A stretch of 64,000 nt of DNA, taken from assembly GCA_013076295.1 (NCBI GenBank), contig RQOL01000531.1:2976001-3040000 (forward strand). The letters run 5' to 3'. This stretch comes from Sanderia malayensis. Lineage: Eukaryota; Cnidaria; Scyphozoa; Semaeostomeae; Pelagiidae. Positions 32,971 through 44,290 of this stretch are shown one piece after another. The first letter of the stretch is position 1. Every line of letters begins with the position of its first letter. The notes under the pieces were generated by a model. That model saw nothing but the letters and a program-made list of their open reading frames with translations, did no database searches and was not told the origin of the DNA. A program made the translations under genes and the position numbers.

Positions 32971-34200
32971 AAGCCGTATTTACACTACATAAACTAACCC
33001 TTACTCGGGTCGAACCCGGGTTAGTTTCTTTGGTATCTGTGATGGGCATACGCACTTGGTTGCAACAATAGAGACAAAAAAGGCGCCAAGGAAATCCAAC
33101 TCTCCTTTCATTTAACGAGGCCGCTTACGTGATGAAGTGTTACACCCGTACTTACTAAAACGCGGAACAACCCAAAACGACCCACAATGACCCATAACCA
33201 CCTCATAACCAACCAAAACAACCCAACATTTTTTAACTCAAACAGTAGATCAGATATTTAGGGCCAAAAACCCCAAATCTCGGCAGGTGCTTTCAACCAT
33301 CTTAAATTATCATCCTAAATATCTCTTAAATTCTTCTTTCGTCGTGGGAATTAATAAGAAGAATTGATTAAATAAAAGCGCGAACTGATAAATCTTTCTG
33401 TTTTCATTGCTATGCGAATTCACACCTTGTTAACTTCAAAGGGACTGCCCGCTTCCATTGCTTCTGTCAGATGCTCTTTGAATTGTTGATGATCTTTAGC
33501 ATGCACCAAAACCTCCCATCTATAAAACTAGTTTACCCTAACCAACCCCTTGATTCTAAAAACTAAACCTGGCCCTAACCCTCCTAAGTCCAACATTACA
33601 AAATAAACAAACGCACCCCAAAAAACTAGCTCTAAACCAAACCCTAACCCCCCCCCCAAACATCGAACAAAAAACACACTTTTTAGACTTTGGTTAGCGG
33701 TCATCAACAAATGTACTTCTTTCTTGATAATGATTAGCGAGGTTACTCTCAGAAGTCAACAAGGTGTAAATTCGCATAGGATAGGAATGGAATACAAGAT
33801 CTAATCAGTTCGCGCTTGAACACAATGCTCTTGTCATGCAACAAAATAACGGAAAGCCTTTTGTGATCGGAAGTCCCACGACAAAAGAAGAATTTAAGAG
33901 ATGCTTGAAAGAACCTGCCGAGATTTGGGGGTTTTTGCCCCTAAATATCTGATCTACTGTTCAAGTCATTTGGGTCATTTTGGGTGGTTATGAGGTGGTT
34001 ATGAGGTGGTTGTGGGTCATTGTGGGTCGTTTTGGGTGGTTTTGTGTCATTGTGGCTGGTTTTGGGTCATTTTGGGTCGTTTTGGGTCATTCCGCGCTTT
34101 GGTAAGTACGGTTTTACCCAAATCAGCGCTCACACGACAAGTCAAAACTAACCCTGGGTTAGTTTAACATGGGTTAGTTTATGTAGTGTAAATAGGGCTT
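32971..34200. mobile_element. Foldback element with long imperfect inverted repeats
   Basis: The ends are AAGCC, one variable base, then TATTTACACTACATAAAC on the left and the complement on the right. Inside, 33,145-33,440 and 33,745-34,130 are inverted copies sharing AGATCAGATATTTAGGG, CTCGGCAGGT and GAATTCACACCTTGTT-like blocks. A ~10-13-bp repeat (TTTTGGGTCGTTTTGGGTCA) fills part of each arm. The ~300-bp centre has no transposase. No clear target duplication is seen. Confidence 0.75.
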
Positions 34201-34770
34201 GCTATTAGTCATCTATCGTTACGTTCCACATACATGTGTCATGCCACATTTGAAATTGGCCGGCAAAAAAAATGATTCGGTTATCGAATTAATGTGTGCT
34301 CTTGACATACGACAAAAGCAAGCTAACATCTCACCCCTTGAACTACTTCACTGTTCGGTGAAAGTTTAGTCGCAACTTAACAAGGAAAATCCTTAAAAGA
34401 ATTAAGAATATTTTTAGATTACCTGCCATATCCATTGCGTAGAACTCGTTGTCAGTAGCCGTAAATTGAAAAATCATTTCTCAATTGACATTGGTTTGGG
34501 CTGCAAATGTAATAAGCAACGCAAGGGTAATATAGAATATACAAAAGTGTGGTGTCTGAACATAAAACAAGTCATGATTGGGGGGCACCATTAATCTGAA
34601 GAAGGGCAAATTTTTGTCCATAAAAGGGGCATGCTTTAAGGTGTGCAGAAGAGTGGGAGGCACATACCCCTAAGTCCCCTAACTTCTATGTCATTGCTTT
34701 GCTGACTTTTATTTGATGCAATGAAAATTCTTCTTGAGCAGCCTTAACAAATTAACGAAGGCAGAAAAAG
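34201..34770. other. No feature recognised
   Basis: AT-rich spacer without a supported gene or repeat. Confidence 0.4.
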
Positions 34771-34771
34771 A

Positions 34772-35317
34772 GTGCCAATTCAGCATAAATATCTGGCTTT
34801 CAATTATGATGGAACAAAGCTGATTATTGGTTTTAAATGCCAGCAGCATATTTCTAAAACGTTAACAGTTAGTTTGTATTCTATTTTGTCAAATCTTGTT
34901 TGGGTCTTTCGTCAAAAAAATGGGAAAGTTTTCTGCAAACTTATTCTGCTCTGCGAAGGAGTATTTGACAGAATTGAATTGCAGAAATTTTGTCTGTGCC
35001 ATGGAAGTAGTTGTGCTCCACCAAGAATTGTCGTAGGTTGTAAAACATAGCTGTGCCAGTCAATATATTTTACTCAGAAAATGTGCAAAATAACTCTGGT
35101 TGACCAAGTTAAAAATTTATCTGAACTTACCTATATTACAGGAAGATGGTTCTTAGATTTTGGTCTAACTAAGCCATTTTGTAGTCCTATGAAAAATAAA
35201 GTCGGAATGGTGTTAAAAATGATTGGGAAGAAAGCTGAACATTTGCCCTGTCTGACTCGAGAAAAAGCAATTTATGGCCTTGTCCTTTATTTCACTACCT
35301 ATGTTTTGTTTGGTTAA
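34772..35317 (+). other. Two unidentified adjacent ORFs (92 and 78 codons)
   Basis: Plus-strand ORFs 34,772-35,050 and 35,081-35,317 are longer than most in this AT-rich sequence and lie end to end. The first contains KYLAFNYDGTKLIIGFKC, the second GRWFLDFGLTKPFCSPMKNK and GLVLYFTTYVLFG. The second could loosely recall a transposase C-terminal region, but no diagnostic motif is seen. They may be remnants of one longer coding sequence or chance ORFs. Confidence 0.25.
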
Positions 35318-35369
35318 TTTTTGTATTATTAAAAATTAGCTTCTTATCTTTATATTTCTTTATATTTCT

Positions 35370-35590
35370 GGAGAAATGCAAGGCTGTTCTTATAGGAATA
35401 ATGAATATTTTTACAACTATTTCCAGTTTGTACCTTTTGTGGGCAATTTGCCTAATGAATGGTTGCATAAAATTGGTCTTGACTATCTGCCTTAGAGGTA
35501 CAAAATAAACTTTATGATGTCTCTGTTAAAATTATTTTGTAACTAGTTCAAGTACTTTATTCTTAATATTCAGAAATCAAGTAACGAGTA
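35370..35590 (+). repeat. Leader-family repeat (also at 42,060-42,130 plus 42,790-42,960)
   Basis: GAAATGCAAGGCTGTTCTTA, AATTGGTCTTGACTATCTGC, CTAGTTCAAGTACTTTATTC and ATATTCAGAAATCAA match the sequence that surrounds the family A insertion at 42.1-42.9 kb and precedes satellite C there. It is non-coding. Confidence 0.7.
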
Positions 35591-36231
35591 TAAAATTTAT
35601 TGAAATAAATAGCTAGTATTTAATTTAATAAATAAATGTTTACGTCTTTTGAGCTATGAATATTTCTTGGCCCCATTTCTTTTCATCTTTGGGGTTTTAC
35701 TGCCTGCCTTGTTATTGTTTCTGATTAAAAATTGATTGAATTGATTCTGATTGAAACTCCCAAACTGAATTGACTCAAGAACTTTACTCGTTAGTACTAC
35801 TGTGATGATAATTCTCTCTATTAATTCTATGGGTTTGCATCAAAAATTTGATTTTTAGGGGGCTGGCTGGGCTCGAAAACCGTTTCGGTTCTCCCAGTCA
35901 GTGTCCTAGGCAACTATATCTAGAAACGATGTTGTAACCTATTTTGTTCTTAATCCGTTTTCTATCAAGCTAAATTATAAAACTATTTGATTGTTGCTGA
36001 ATGGCAAAAAAAATTTTTTAAAGATTACCTACTCAATAAGTTTATGGTTCCTTCCAGGTGAGGTGCATACTCCTATGTCCTAAGGCAATCATCATGAGAG
36101 ACTTCTCGGCTGTAAAGCTGACATAACATCCAATGATCTTTATTCATTGTAAATGTTTTTATTATTATTTTACTTTCCAATTCTTTTCAAAGTGGATACT
36201 TTTGATTGAGTAAATTTTGATTGAGATTTAC
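35591..36231. other. AT-rich interval, no gene seen
   Basis: No exons of RBM22 beyond the three listed could be found here, nor any other supported feature. Confidence 0.4.
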
Positions 36232-36760
36232 CAAATGTTCCACCAGCAACGGTTCCGTCCGTATTAGCAAGCTAAGAAAAATCAAGATTAACATCAGTGC
36301 TATTTCATAGCTAACATATTTACTATTTACATCAAGCATCATAGGTCAAAATTTTGCCCAAAGTCCATACCTCCTTGTCAACATTCTGTGTATAATATTC
36401 TTTATTGACATCTGACTTTGGCATTTCATCCTTGATTGCCAGGGCTGTGTCTCTTACTTGAATTGGAAGGCCTGCATAAAAAAGTAAATCATTTATTTGC
36501 CTAGAACATTTGATTCCAGGTTGCTATATATTCAGTATAACCAGTATAACTCTGTTGTATTCATAATATCCATGTCAATAAAAAACTTATATCAACTTAT
36601 ATTTTACAAGGAAATGTAAGAGCTTACCATATTCCAAATCGAGAAGACATGTTTGGCAAACATTCTTTATTTTTGAGCATGTTTGACAAATCTCTGTTTT
36701 CTTGTACCTCATCCTGGCTCCAGGACACCACTTGAAAATGGTGAAAGGCCTCTGACATAT
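36232..36760 (-). pseudogene. RBM22 (Slt11) fragment, three exons
   Basis: Exons 36628-36760, 36371-36471 and 36232-36271 join in frame with good splice sites. They encode [57 protein letters not shown] then [13 protein letters not shown], and LANTDGTVAGGTFG. This is the N-terminal cysteine-rich region of RBM22, a spliceosomal protein that contacts the U6 snRNA and the intron. The first exon(s) (about 45 residues), the CCCH zinc finger and the RRM were not found on either side. No stop or frameshift is present in what remains, so it is either a recent partial duplicate or a gene broken by misassembly. It is typed as a pseudogene because of truncation. Confidence 0.8.
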
Positions 36761-37379
36761 CTAGAATTGCAACATATATCTTAATCACTTCTATGTAATG
36801 GTTTTTTTATGAGAAACTTTTAATTGTTGCAACTCCAGTTTCATATTCAAAGCGGAAGTATCGTCCCATTCAGTCAGGTTCGGATTCGAGAAAAGGCACG
36901 TGTTTCGATGTCATTCAGTTCAATTTGATTTTTAAAGGCTTGACACATGAAATTCATTGAATTGCTTAAAGTTTATTCCAAGAAGAATGGAATGTTCAAC
37001 AACATTGTTACTTCCCCAATTACATTACATATCTTTTAACCTTAAATGCGTACATACATTTTTCATTTCTCAAAGCAGCCTGAAAAGTTTCGGAGCTATA
37101 TATGGACTGACTTCAAAATAACCCGTAATTAAATTCATTTTACAAAATGATGCATGCAAAGCGACTGAGACAAACAATGGACTAAAATGCTTGTAAATTT
37201 TGATAAAGACACAAAGTAAAACCATGCAATGAAATCAATCAATTGAAATTCTATATGAAAATATTTGTTTGCAAACAACTATGATCTTGTAGCTTGGAAT
37301 TTTCTAAGGAATGCATCCTTATTTTACACTGTTAATTTTTCCTTATATCTGCATTGATAGATAAACGTAAAAATTATTA
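36761..37379. other. No feature recognised
   Basis: AT-rich. The missing 5' exon of RBM22 was looked for on the minus strand and not seen. Confidence 0.4.
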
Positions 37380-37988
37380 AAACCCTATCATGCCCAGCAG
37401 GTCCCATTAGAAGTAAAAATCATGAAAAACTCAATTTGCTTGGAACCGGCTGAAACTCGGTGAGAAGTACAATTTTGGTTTGCTGAATTTGAATATGAAA
37501 CTTACTTTTTGAAATGTTCATGTTTTGGGGGCATAAGAAGGGGTGAAAGGGGGCAACATGCAAGTTTTTCAAACTCGTTCAATTTGCATCAAATTTTGTG
37601 GAAGGTACAATTTTCGGGCGCTGAATTTGAATATGAAACTTATTTTTTGAAATTTTCATGTTTTGGGGGAATAAAATGGGATAAAATTTGAATATGAAAC
37701 TTACTTTTTGAAATTTTTATGTTTTGGGGGAATAAAACGGGGTAAAAGGGTGCAATATGCCATTTTTCAAACTCGTTTGATTTGCATCAAACTTGGTGGA
37801 AAGTACAATTTTGGTGCGCTGAATTTGAATATGAAACTTACTTTTTGAAATTTTTATGTTTTGGGGGAATAAAATGGGGTAAAATGGTGCAATGTGAAAT
37901 TTTTCAAACTCGTTCAATTTCCATCAAATTTGGTGGAAAGTACAATTTTGGTGTACTGAATTTGAATATGAAACTTTTTTTTAAAATT
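37380..37988 (+). repeat. Satellite C leader plus about four units
   Basis: A conserved ~100-bp leader (AACCCTATCATGCCCAGCAG, GAAAAACTCAATTTG, CTCGGTGAGAAGTACAATTT) opens an array of units with TTGAATATGAAACTTACTTT, ATGTTTTGGGGG, AAAGTACAATTTTGG and TTTTTCAAACTCGTTC. The same leader precedes satellite C at about 42,957, 51,031 and 62,418. Confidence 0.85.
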
Positions 37989-38283
37989 TTAAAGGAGAAC
38001 TGTCACCAAAAATTATCTTTACTTATTTCGGTTCGTTTTATTGCGCAGAATACGAATCCGAAATGCGTTTTTCGAAACAACGCCTTGTTTTCGAGTTATT
38101 ATTGATTCTTTCTGAAAAAACGAGAATTTTCGGAAAATCTAACTTTACAATGCTTCGGACACTGGTGACGCAAAATGTGATTATTGCAAAAACAGGAAGT
38201 ACGCAGGCCCGCTTGGAATCTGTGTGATTGAAAATTGCTTGCCTGAGAATTTTCACGATTTATGTCAACTGTCTACCTGCAAA

Positions 38284-38840
38284 ATGGCAAGCAACTATGA
38301 AAATTATGAATTGGAAACTTCTGGTCATGATGAAGTAGATTTAGAAGCCATGGATATACAGCCTTTCATGTATGAACCGAGGAGACACAACCAACAACAG
38401 CCAGACTCGTTGGGAGGATCATCAACAAGTTCTGACGAATCTGAAGAAAAGTAATGTTGAAAGGATTGGAAACACTGAATGATAATAATTGTGTTTGTAC
38501 TTCTTCAAATTTATGTATTTAAGAATCCTGGTCATTATAGCCTAGACGAAGAGCACCTATTAATTGTTGTATACCAAGAGCGTTCATAAAATTTTGTTTC
38601 AGGTGCCAAGTGCCAATGCGGTCATTGTTGTGAAATGCCAACAGGCCGTGAAAGTCTGTGTTGCCACGAAAAGGACAGAGTTTTGATGAAAGCTGAGGAA
38701 AAGGATTTAAATTGTGTTACTGAGGATGATGATTTCAAAAGTGTTTGTCTGAATGCTGCTGTCATAGAAACTGCCATATACCAGTTTATTGAAGATGTAG
38801 AATATCTGGATGATGCACAATCATATAAGCTGTTCAGATA
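38284..38840 (+). pseudogene. P2X7-C-terminus-like (Zn-cysteine ballast) ORF inside the Kolobok-like element
   Basis: A first exon from ATG at 38,284 to a GTAATG donor at 38,450 encodes an acidic, Ser/Gln-rich stretch (MYEPRRHNQQQPDS, SSTSSDESEE). After a 152-nt intron with acceptor TTTCAG at 38,602, the reading frame from 38,611 gives CQCGHCCEMPTGRESLCC then KSVCLNAAVIETAIYQFIED and SYKLFRY. The CxCGxC...MPT...CC signature is that of the zinc-coordinating cysteine domain shared with the intracellular ballast of vertebrate P2X7 and found in many invertebrate proteins. A direct duplication of GTGCCAA at the acceptor puts exon 2 out of frame with exon 1, and the domain is lost after SYKLFRY. 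The domain's C-terminal part is missing. The identity is by signature; its role in the element is unknown. Confidence 0.65.
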
Positions 38841-38865
38841 TTCACACTCTGAAACTCATACAAAC

Positions 38866-39180
38866 TCAAGAAAACAAGTTTATGTTGAAATTTTTATATA
38901 CCTCCAGTCTTCGTCTCTTTTTGGATGTTCCATAACTTTTCTTTGGACTCAGTTTAGAAGGGCTGCTACCGAATTTAGAAACTATAACGCTCCTCAATCT
39001 GTAATGTTGTTGCGGTACAAAGTTAACGAGACACACTCTCCTAACCCATTCTTTCCGTAGCTTTGGATCACTAGGAAACACTAAAAGTGGCTTTTTTCTT
39101 GGCGAACCTGGATTAACCTGCTTTCTACTATCTTCCAAACAGTTGTTAGCACTGCCGTTACCATTTTAATCACCAAAATA
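38866..39180 (-). pseudogene. Degenerate THAP-like N-terminus of a Kolobok-type transposase
   Basis: The minus strand reads LVFPSDPKLRKEWVRRV, close to the FHRFPxDPELRKxW core of THAP zinc fingers. It is preceded by SANNC and followed by HYRLRSVIVSKFGSS, where a C-x2-H would be expected (here R and I). A GTATAT donor follows RRRLEV. The start near 39,169 is one base out of frame. THAP at the N-terminus is usual for Kolobok and P-type transposases; the catalytic part is absent. Confidence 0.45.
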
Positions 39181-39461
39181 AGCACTTTCAAACCAGTCGT
39201 CTTGTGCCGAAATTGCTTGAATTACTACTGAAAACGAGTACGTGCCGAGAACCAATGATCACATATGACGTCAGAAGGAAGTGACAAATTCTCGGGAACG
39301 AGAAAACAACGAGAACTTGTCCGGCAGTACCGGACACTTTAAATGCTTAATAACTCGAAAACAAGACGTTTTTTTCGAAAAACGGACTTCGGGTTCGTAT
39401 TCTACGCAATAAAACGAACCAAAATAAGTAAAGATAATTTTTGGTGACAGTTCTCCTTTAA

Positions 39462-39700
39462 TGTTTTGGGGGAATAAAACGGGGTAAAACGGGGCAATAT
39501 GCAATTTTTCGAACTCATTCAATTTGCATCAAATTTGGTGGAAAGTACATTTTTGGTGTGTTGAATTTGAATAGGAAACCTACTTTTTGAAATTTGCATG
39601 TTTTGAGGGCATAAAACGGGGTAAAAGGGGGCAATGTGGAATTTTTCAAACTCCTTCAATTTGCATCAAAATTGGTGAAAAGTACAATTTTGATATGATG
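39462..39700 (+). repeat. Satellite C, continuation after the Kolobok-like insertion
   Basis: The interrupted unit resumes at ATGTTTTGGGGG in the same orientation as before the insertion, followed by about two units. Confidence 0.85.
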
Positions 39701-40470
39701 ACTTCCCACTTTTGATAACTTCCCACTTTTTCTTGACTTCCCATTTCCCACTTTTGACGACTTCCCACTTTTGATGACTTCCCACTTTTTCTCAGATAAA
39801 GTGGGTTTTTCTCAGATAAAGTGGGTTTTCTTCAATGTAATTATTCCCTTGAAGTTCGTTTGTTTCTTTCCAACTTTAACGCGCGTGACACAAGCTGTAG
39901 GAAGCATGGGTATGATAATTCGTGTATGCTTTATTGAGATTCTCTTCATGTGCTGTGTCGTCTGCTTGCCTTACTTATGGGAAGCGAATGTCACCATAAT
40001 CAGATAAACCCACTTTTGGTAACTTCCCACTTCCCACTCTTTGTGACTTCCCACTTTTGGTGACTTCCCACTTTTTCTTGACTTCCCACTTCTCACTTTT
40101 GATGACTTCCCACTTTTGGTGACTTCCCACTTTTTCTCAGATAAAGTGGGTTTTTCTCAGATAAAGTGGGTTTTCTTCAATGTAATTATTCCCTTGAAGT
40201 TCGTTTGCTTCTTTCCAAATTTAACGCCCGTGACACAAGCTGTAGGAAGCATGGATATGATACTTCGTGTATGCTTTATTGAGATTCTCTTCATGCGCTG
40301 TGTCATCTGCTTGCCATACTTATGGGAAGCGAATGTCACCATAATCAGATAAACCCACTTTTGGTAACTTCCCACTTCCCACTTTTTGTGACTTCCCACT
40401 TTTGATGACTTCCCACTTTTTCCTGACTTCCCACTTCTCACTTTTGATGACTTCCCACTTTTGATGCAAT
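39701..40470 (+). repeat. Satellite D, two units with nested minisatellite
   Basis: Two cores (from about 39,790 and 40,135) match the 15.6-17.5-kb array but with differences such as TTATTCCCTTGAAGTTCG. The flanking ~17-bp TGACTTCCCACTTTT minisatellite is present on both sides. Confidence 0.85.
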
Positions 40471-40699
40471 TTTTCAAACTCGTTCAATTTGCATCAAACT
40501 TGGTGGAAAGTACAATTTCGATGCGCTGAATTTGAATATAAAACTTACTTTTAGAAATTTTCATGTTTTGCGGGAATAAAATGGGGTAAAAGGGAGCAAC
40601 ATGCCAATTTTCAAACTCGTTTCATTTGCGTCGAACTTGGTGGAAAGTATAATTTTGGTTTGCTGAATTTGAATATAAAACTTACTTTTAAAAATTTAC

Positions 40700-41925
40700 T
40701 ATTTAGTATTTTTCGATAATATGCTCCCATTTTTGACTCGCGCATGGGCAAGCGAATAGAAGTTGTTCAAGTTTACTCCCATTTTTGACACCCTAAACTG
40801 CAAAATTTTCAAAAATGACCTCGATATTCATTTGGTGATTTTCATCAATTTCTGACAGTTTTAGTATTTTTCGATAACATGCTCCCATTTTCGACTCGCG
40901 CAAGGGCAACCGAGTAAAAGTTGTTCAAGTTTACTCCCATTTTTGACACCCTAAACTGCAAAATTTTCAAAAATGACCTCGGTATTCATAATCAGCGCCC
41001 TTAAACGGTACTTTTTGGTGAATTTAATCAATTTCTGACAACTCTAGTAATTTTCGATAACATGCTCCCATTTTTGACTCGCGCATGGGCATGCGAGTAG
41101 AAGTTGTTCAATTTTACTACCATTTTTGACACCTTAAACTGCCAAATTTTCAAAAATGACCTCGATATTCATAATCAGCGCCCTTAAACGGTACTATTTG
41201 GTGATTTTCTTCAATTTCTGACAACTTTAGTATTTTTCGATAACATGCTCCCATTTTTGATTCGCGCATGGGCAAGCGAGTAAAAGTTGTTCAAGTTTAC
41301 TCCCATTTTTGACACCCTAAACTGCAAAATTTTCAAAAATGACCTCGGTATTCATAATCAGCGCCCTTAAACAGTACTTTTTGGTGATTTTCATCAATTT
41401 CTGACAACCTTAGTTTTTTTTCGATAACATGCTCCCATTTTTGACTCGCGCATGGCAAGCGAGTAGAAGTTGTTCAAGTTTACTCCCATTTTTAACACCC
41501 TAAATTTAAAAATTTCCAAAAATGACCTCGATATTCATAATCAGCGCCCCTTAAACTGTACATTTTGGTGATTGTCATCAACTTCTGACCACTTCAGTTT
41601 TTTTCGAAAACATGCTCCCATTTTTGACTCGCGCATTGGCATGCGAGTAGAAGTTGTTCAAGTCTACTCCCATTTTTGACACCCTAAATTTCAAAATTTT
41701 CAAAAATGACTTCGATATTCATAATCAGCGCCCCTTAAACTGTACATTTTGGTGATTGTCATCAATTTCTGACAACCTTAGTTTTTTCGATAACATGCTC
41801 CCATTTATGACTCGCGCATGGGCAAGCGAGTAGAAGTTGTTCAAGTTTCCTCCCATTTTTGACACCCTAAATTTCAAAATTTTCAAAAATGACCTCGATA
41901 TTCATAATCAGCGCCCTTAATTTGA
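40700..41925 (-). repeat. Satellite B, about seven inverted units
   Basis: In reverse orientation to 14,726-15,567, CATGCTCCCATTTTTGACTC recurs about every 180 bp, each with the ACTCGC-N10-GCGAGT hairpin. Several units carry changes in the hairpin loop or arms. The copy in the second 8,074-bp block is at about 48,775-49,995. Confidence 0.9.
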
Positions 41926-42130
41926 CGAAGTATCCTCCTGTTATGTGTCACTGCGAAGTGCAAAAAATTTTGTAGAATGGAAGCGCCCAATTTTCATAAA
42001 TTCCAATGACTCAAACTCGTGAAACTAATTTGGGTTAGGGACAGGGTTATATCTTTAAATTTCTTTACACTTGCAAGGCAAGAAATGCAAGGCTGTTTTT
42101 ATAGGAATAGTGAATATTTTTACAACTATT

Positions 42131-42780
42131 TTTGACTCGCGAAGCGCATGCGCAAGCGAGTATATGTTGGTGTGTGGGGGAAAATGTTGTGTTCTGTGTC
42201 TGTGTTTCTGTTTACTTTGCCCATATAAGGTATGTGCCTCAGATTCAAACGTTCACTTTTGATTTGAAGTGAGGCTACCAAGCATGATATCACTTTGCAA
42301 GTTTTTCATTGGATAAAATGTAAACTTGTTGAAACAACAAACAACATGACCGTACCATGCTAGATGCTGGGCACGCTGTGGCAGGGGGGCCACGATCGCG
42401 CACGGAGACGGGGAGCATTTTTGACTCGTTGTTGGAAGCATCAGGAGAAAAGAAGAAAAGTTTTCTAGCTGCATGCTTATGCAACTAATACAACAATTAT
42501 AGTATTTCATTTTTGTTTTGGAAACTGAAAGTTTTTTAACCTTGATGAAACAAGATCGAAAACTGAAGTCAAAATGTTTGCTTGAGTGGTGTCAAAACAA
42601 ATGTTTTTTTAATTTGCTGCGTTCAATCCTGAAAAATAAATCCATGGTATTCAGTTTTGCTCAAGCTCAACTTTTAGGCTCGCAAGTTTGACTTTAATTT
42701 GATATTACTTTCTTCACTTTCTGGATAATACAGTGAAATAAAAGTCATCTGTCGCGAGTCACCTCAAGGTAACTTTGATT
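42131..42780 (-). mobile_element. Family A dispersed element, inverted, near full-length
   Basis: It interrupts a leader-family repeat that is uninterrupted at 35,370-35,590, so its limits can be read: left TTTGACTCGCGAAGCGCATG, right ACCTCAAGGTAACTTTGATT. It is ~650 bp and non-coding. The left end forms a hairpin (ACTCGC with GCGAGT) of the kind found in every satellite B unit. A terminal hairpin without TIRs recalls Helitron-type ends, but the CTRR end is not evident. The second copy is at about 50,205-50,854. Confidence 0.7.
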
Positions 42781-42956
42781 CTATCTTCTGTAGGCAATTT
42801 GCATGATAAAAATTTGCACAAAATTGGTCTTGACTATCTGCCTCAGAGGTAATAAATAAAATGTATGATGTATCTGTTATAATATTAATTTGTAATTAGT
42901 TCAAGTATTTTATTCTAAATATTCAGAAATCAAACATCGAGTGTAAAAATTATTAA

Positions 42957-44290
42957 AACCCTCACATGCCCAGCAGGACCCAGTATAAGTAAAAATCATG
43001 AAACACTCAATTTAATTAAAACTGGCAGAAACTCAATGAGAAGTACAACTTTGGGACGCTGAATTCGAATATTGAGGTTATTTCTTAAAATTTTATTGTT
43101 TTGGGGGAATAAAGGGGGTAAAAGGGGGCAATATGCAATTTTTCAAACTCGTTCAATTTGCATCAAATTTGTTGAAAAGTACATTTTTGGTGCGCTGAAT
43201 TTGAACATGAAACTTATTTTTTGAATTTTTAATATTTTGGCGAAATGAAACGGGGTAAAAGGGGGCAATGTGCAATTTTTCAAACTCGTTCAATTTGCAT
43301 CAAATTTGGTGGGAAGTACAATTTTAGAGCGTAGAATTTGAATATGAAACTTACTTTTTGAAATTTTCATGTTTTGGGGGAATAAGACGGGGTAGAAGGG
43401 GGCAATGTGCAATTTTTCAAACTCGTTCAATTTGCATCAAATTTGTTGAAAAGTAACCTTTTGGTGCGCTGAATTTGAATATGAAACTTACTTTTCGAAA
43501 CTTTCATGTTTTGGGGGAATAATACGGGATAGAAAGGGGCAATATGCAATTTTTCAAACTCGTTCAATTTGCATCAAATTTGGTGCAAAGTACAAATTCG
43601 GTGTCCTAAAATTGAATATGAAACTTATTTTGTGAAATTTTCATGTTTTGGGGGAATAAGACGGGGTAGAAGGGGGCAATATGCAATTTTTCAAACTCGT
43701 TCAATTTGCATCAAATTTGATGAAAGTAACCTTTTGGTGCGCTGAATTTGAACATGAAACTTACTTTTTAAATTTTAATGTTTTGGGGGAATGAAACGGG
43801 GTAGAAGGGGGCAATATGCAATTTTTCAAACTCGTTCAATTTGCATCAAATTTGGTGGAAAGTACAATTTCGGTGTACTAAAATTGAATATGAAACTTAT
43901 TTTGTGAAATTTTCATGTTTTGGAGGAATAAGACGGGGTAGAAGGGGGCAATAAGCAATTTTTCAAACTCGTTCAATTTGCATCAAATTTGATGAAAGTA
44001 ACCTTTTGATGCGCTGAATTTGAACATGAAACTTACTTTTTAAATTTTTAATATTTTCGGGGAATGAAACGGGGTAAAAGGGGGCAATATGCAATTTTTC
44101 AAACTCGTTCAATTTGCATCAAATTTTGTGGAAAGTACAAATTTGGTGTGCTGAATTTGAATACGAAACTGGTTTTTGAAATTTTCATGTTTTCAGGGCA
44201 TAAAACGGGATAAAAGGGGGCAATATACCATTTTTCAAACTTGTTCAATTTGCTTCAAATTTGGTGGAATGTACAATTTTGGTATGATGA
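42957..44290 (+). repeat. Satellite C leader plus about nine ~137-bp units
   Basis: After the leader (AACCCTCACATGCCCAGCAG) units recur with a period of 135-137 bp: the GCAATATGC/GCAATGTGC motif is at 43,128, 43,265, 43,402, 43,539, 43,676, 43,811, 43,948 and 44,084. Each unit has TTTTTCAAACTCGTTC, GCATCAAATTTG and ATGTTTTGGGGGAATAA. The copy in the second block is at about 51,031-52,364. Confidence 0.9.

Larger units (their letters stand above)
37993..39457. mobile_element. Kolobok-like DNA transposon (1,465 bp) with TTAA duplications, in satellite C
   Basis: The element starts AGGAGAACTGTCACC and ends GGTGACAGTTCTCCT. TTAA lies on each side (37,989-37,992 and 39,458-39,461), and the satellite C unit is restored when one TTAA and the element are removed. 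Inverted ends match for about 80-110 bp, including CGGTTCGTTTTATTGCG. The TTAA target, AGGAGAA-type ends and a THAP-like ORF together point to the Kolobok superfamily. The middle of the transposase is absent, so this is an internally deleted copy. It carries two convergent ORF remnants, described separately. Confidence 0.8.

Noticed and set aside
33535..33660. Telomere-like CCCTAA repeats
   Set aside because: Only scattered CCCTAAC occurrences and a poly-C run; no regular telomeric array.
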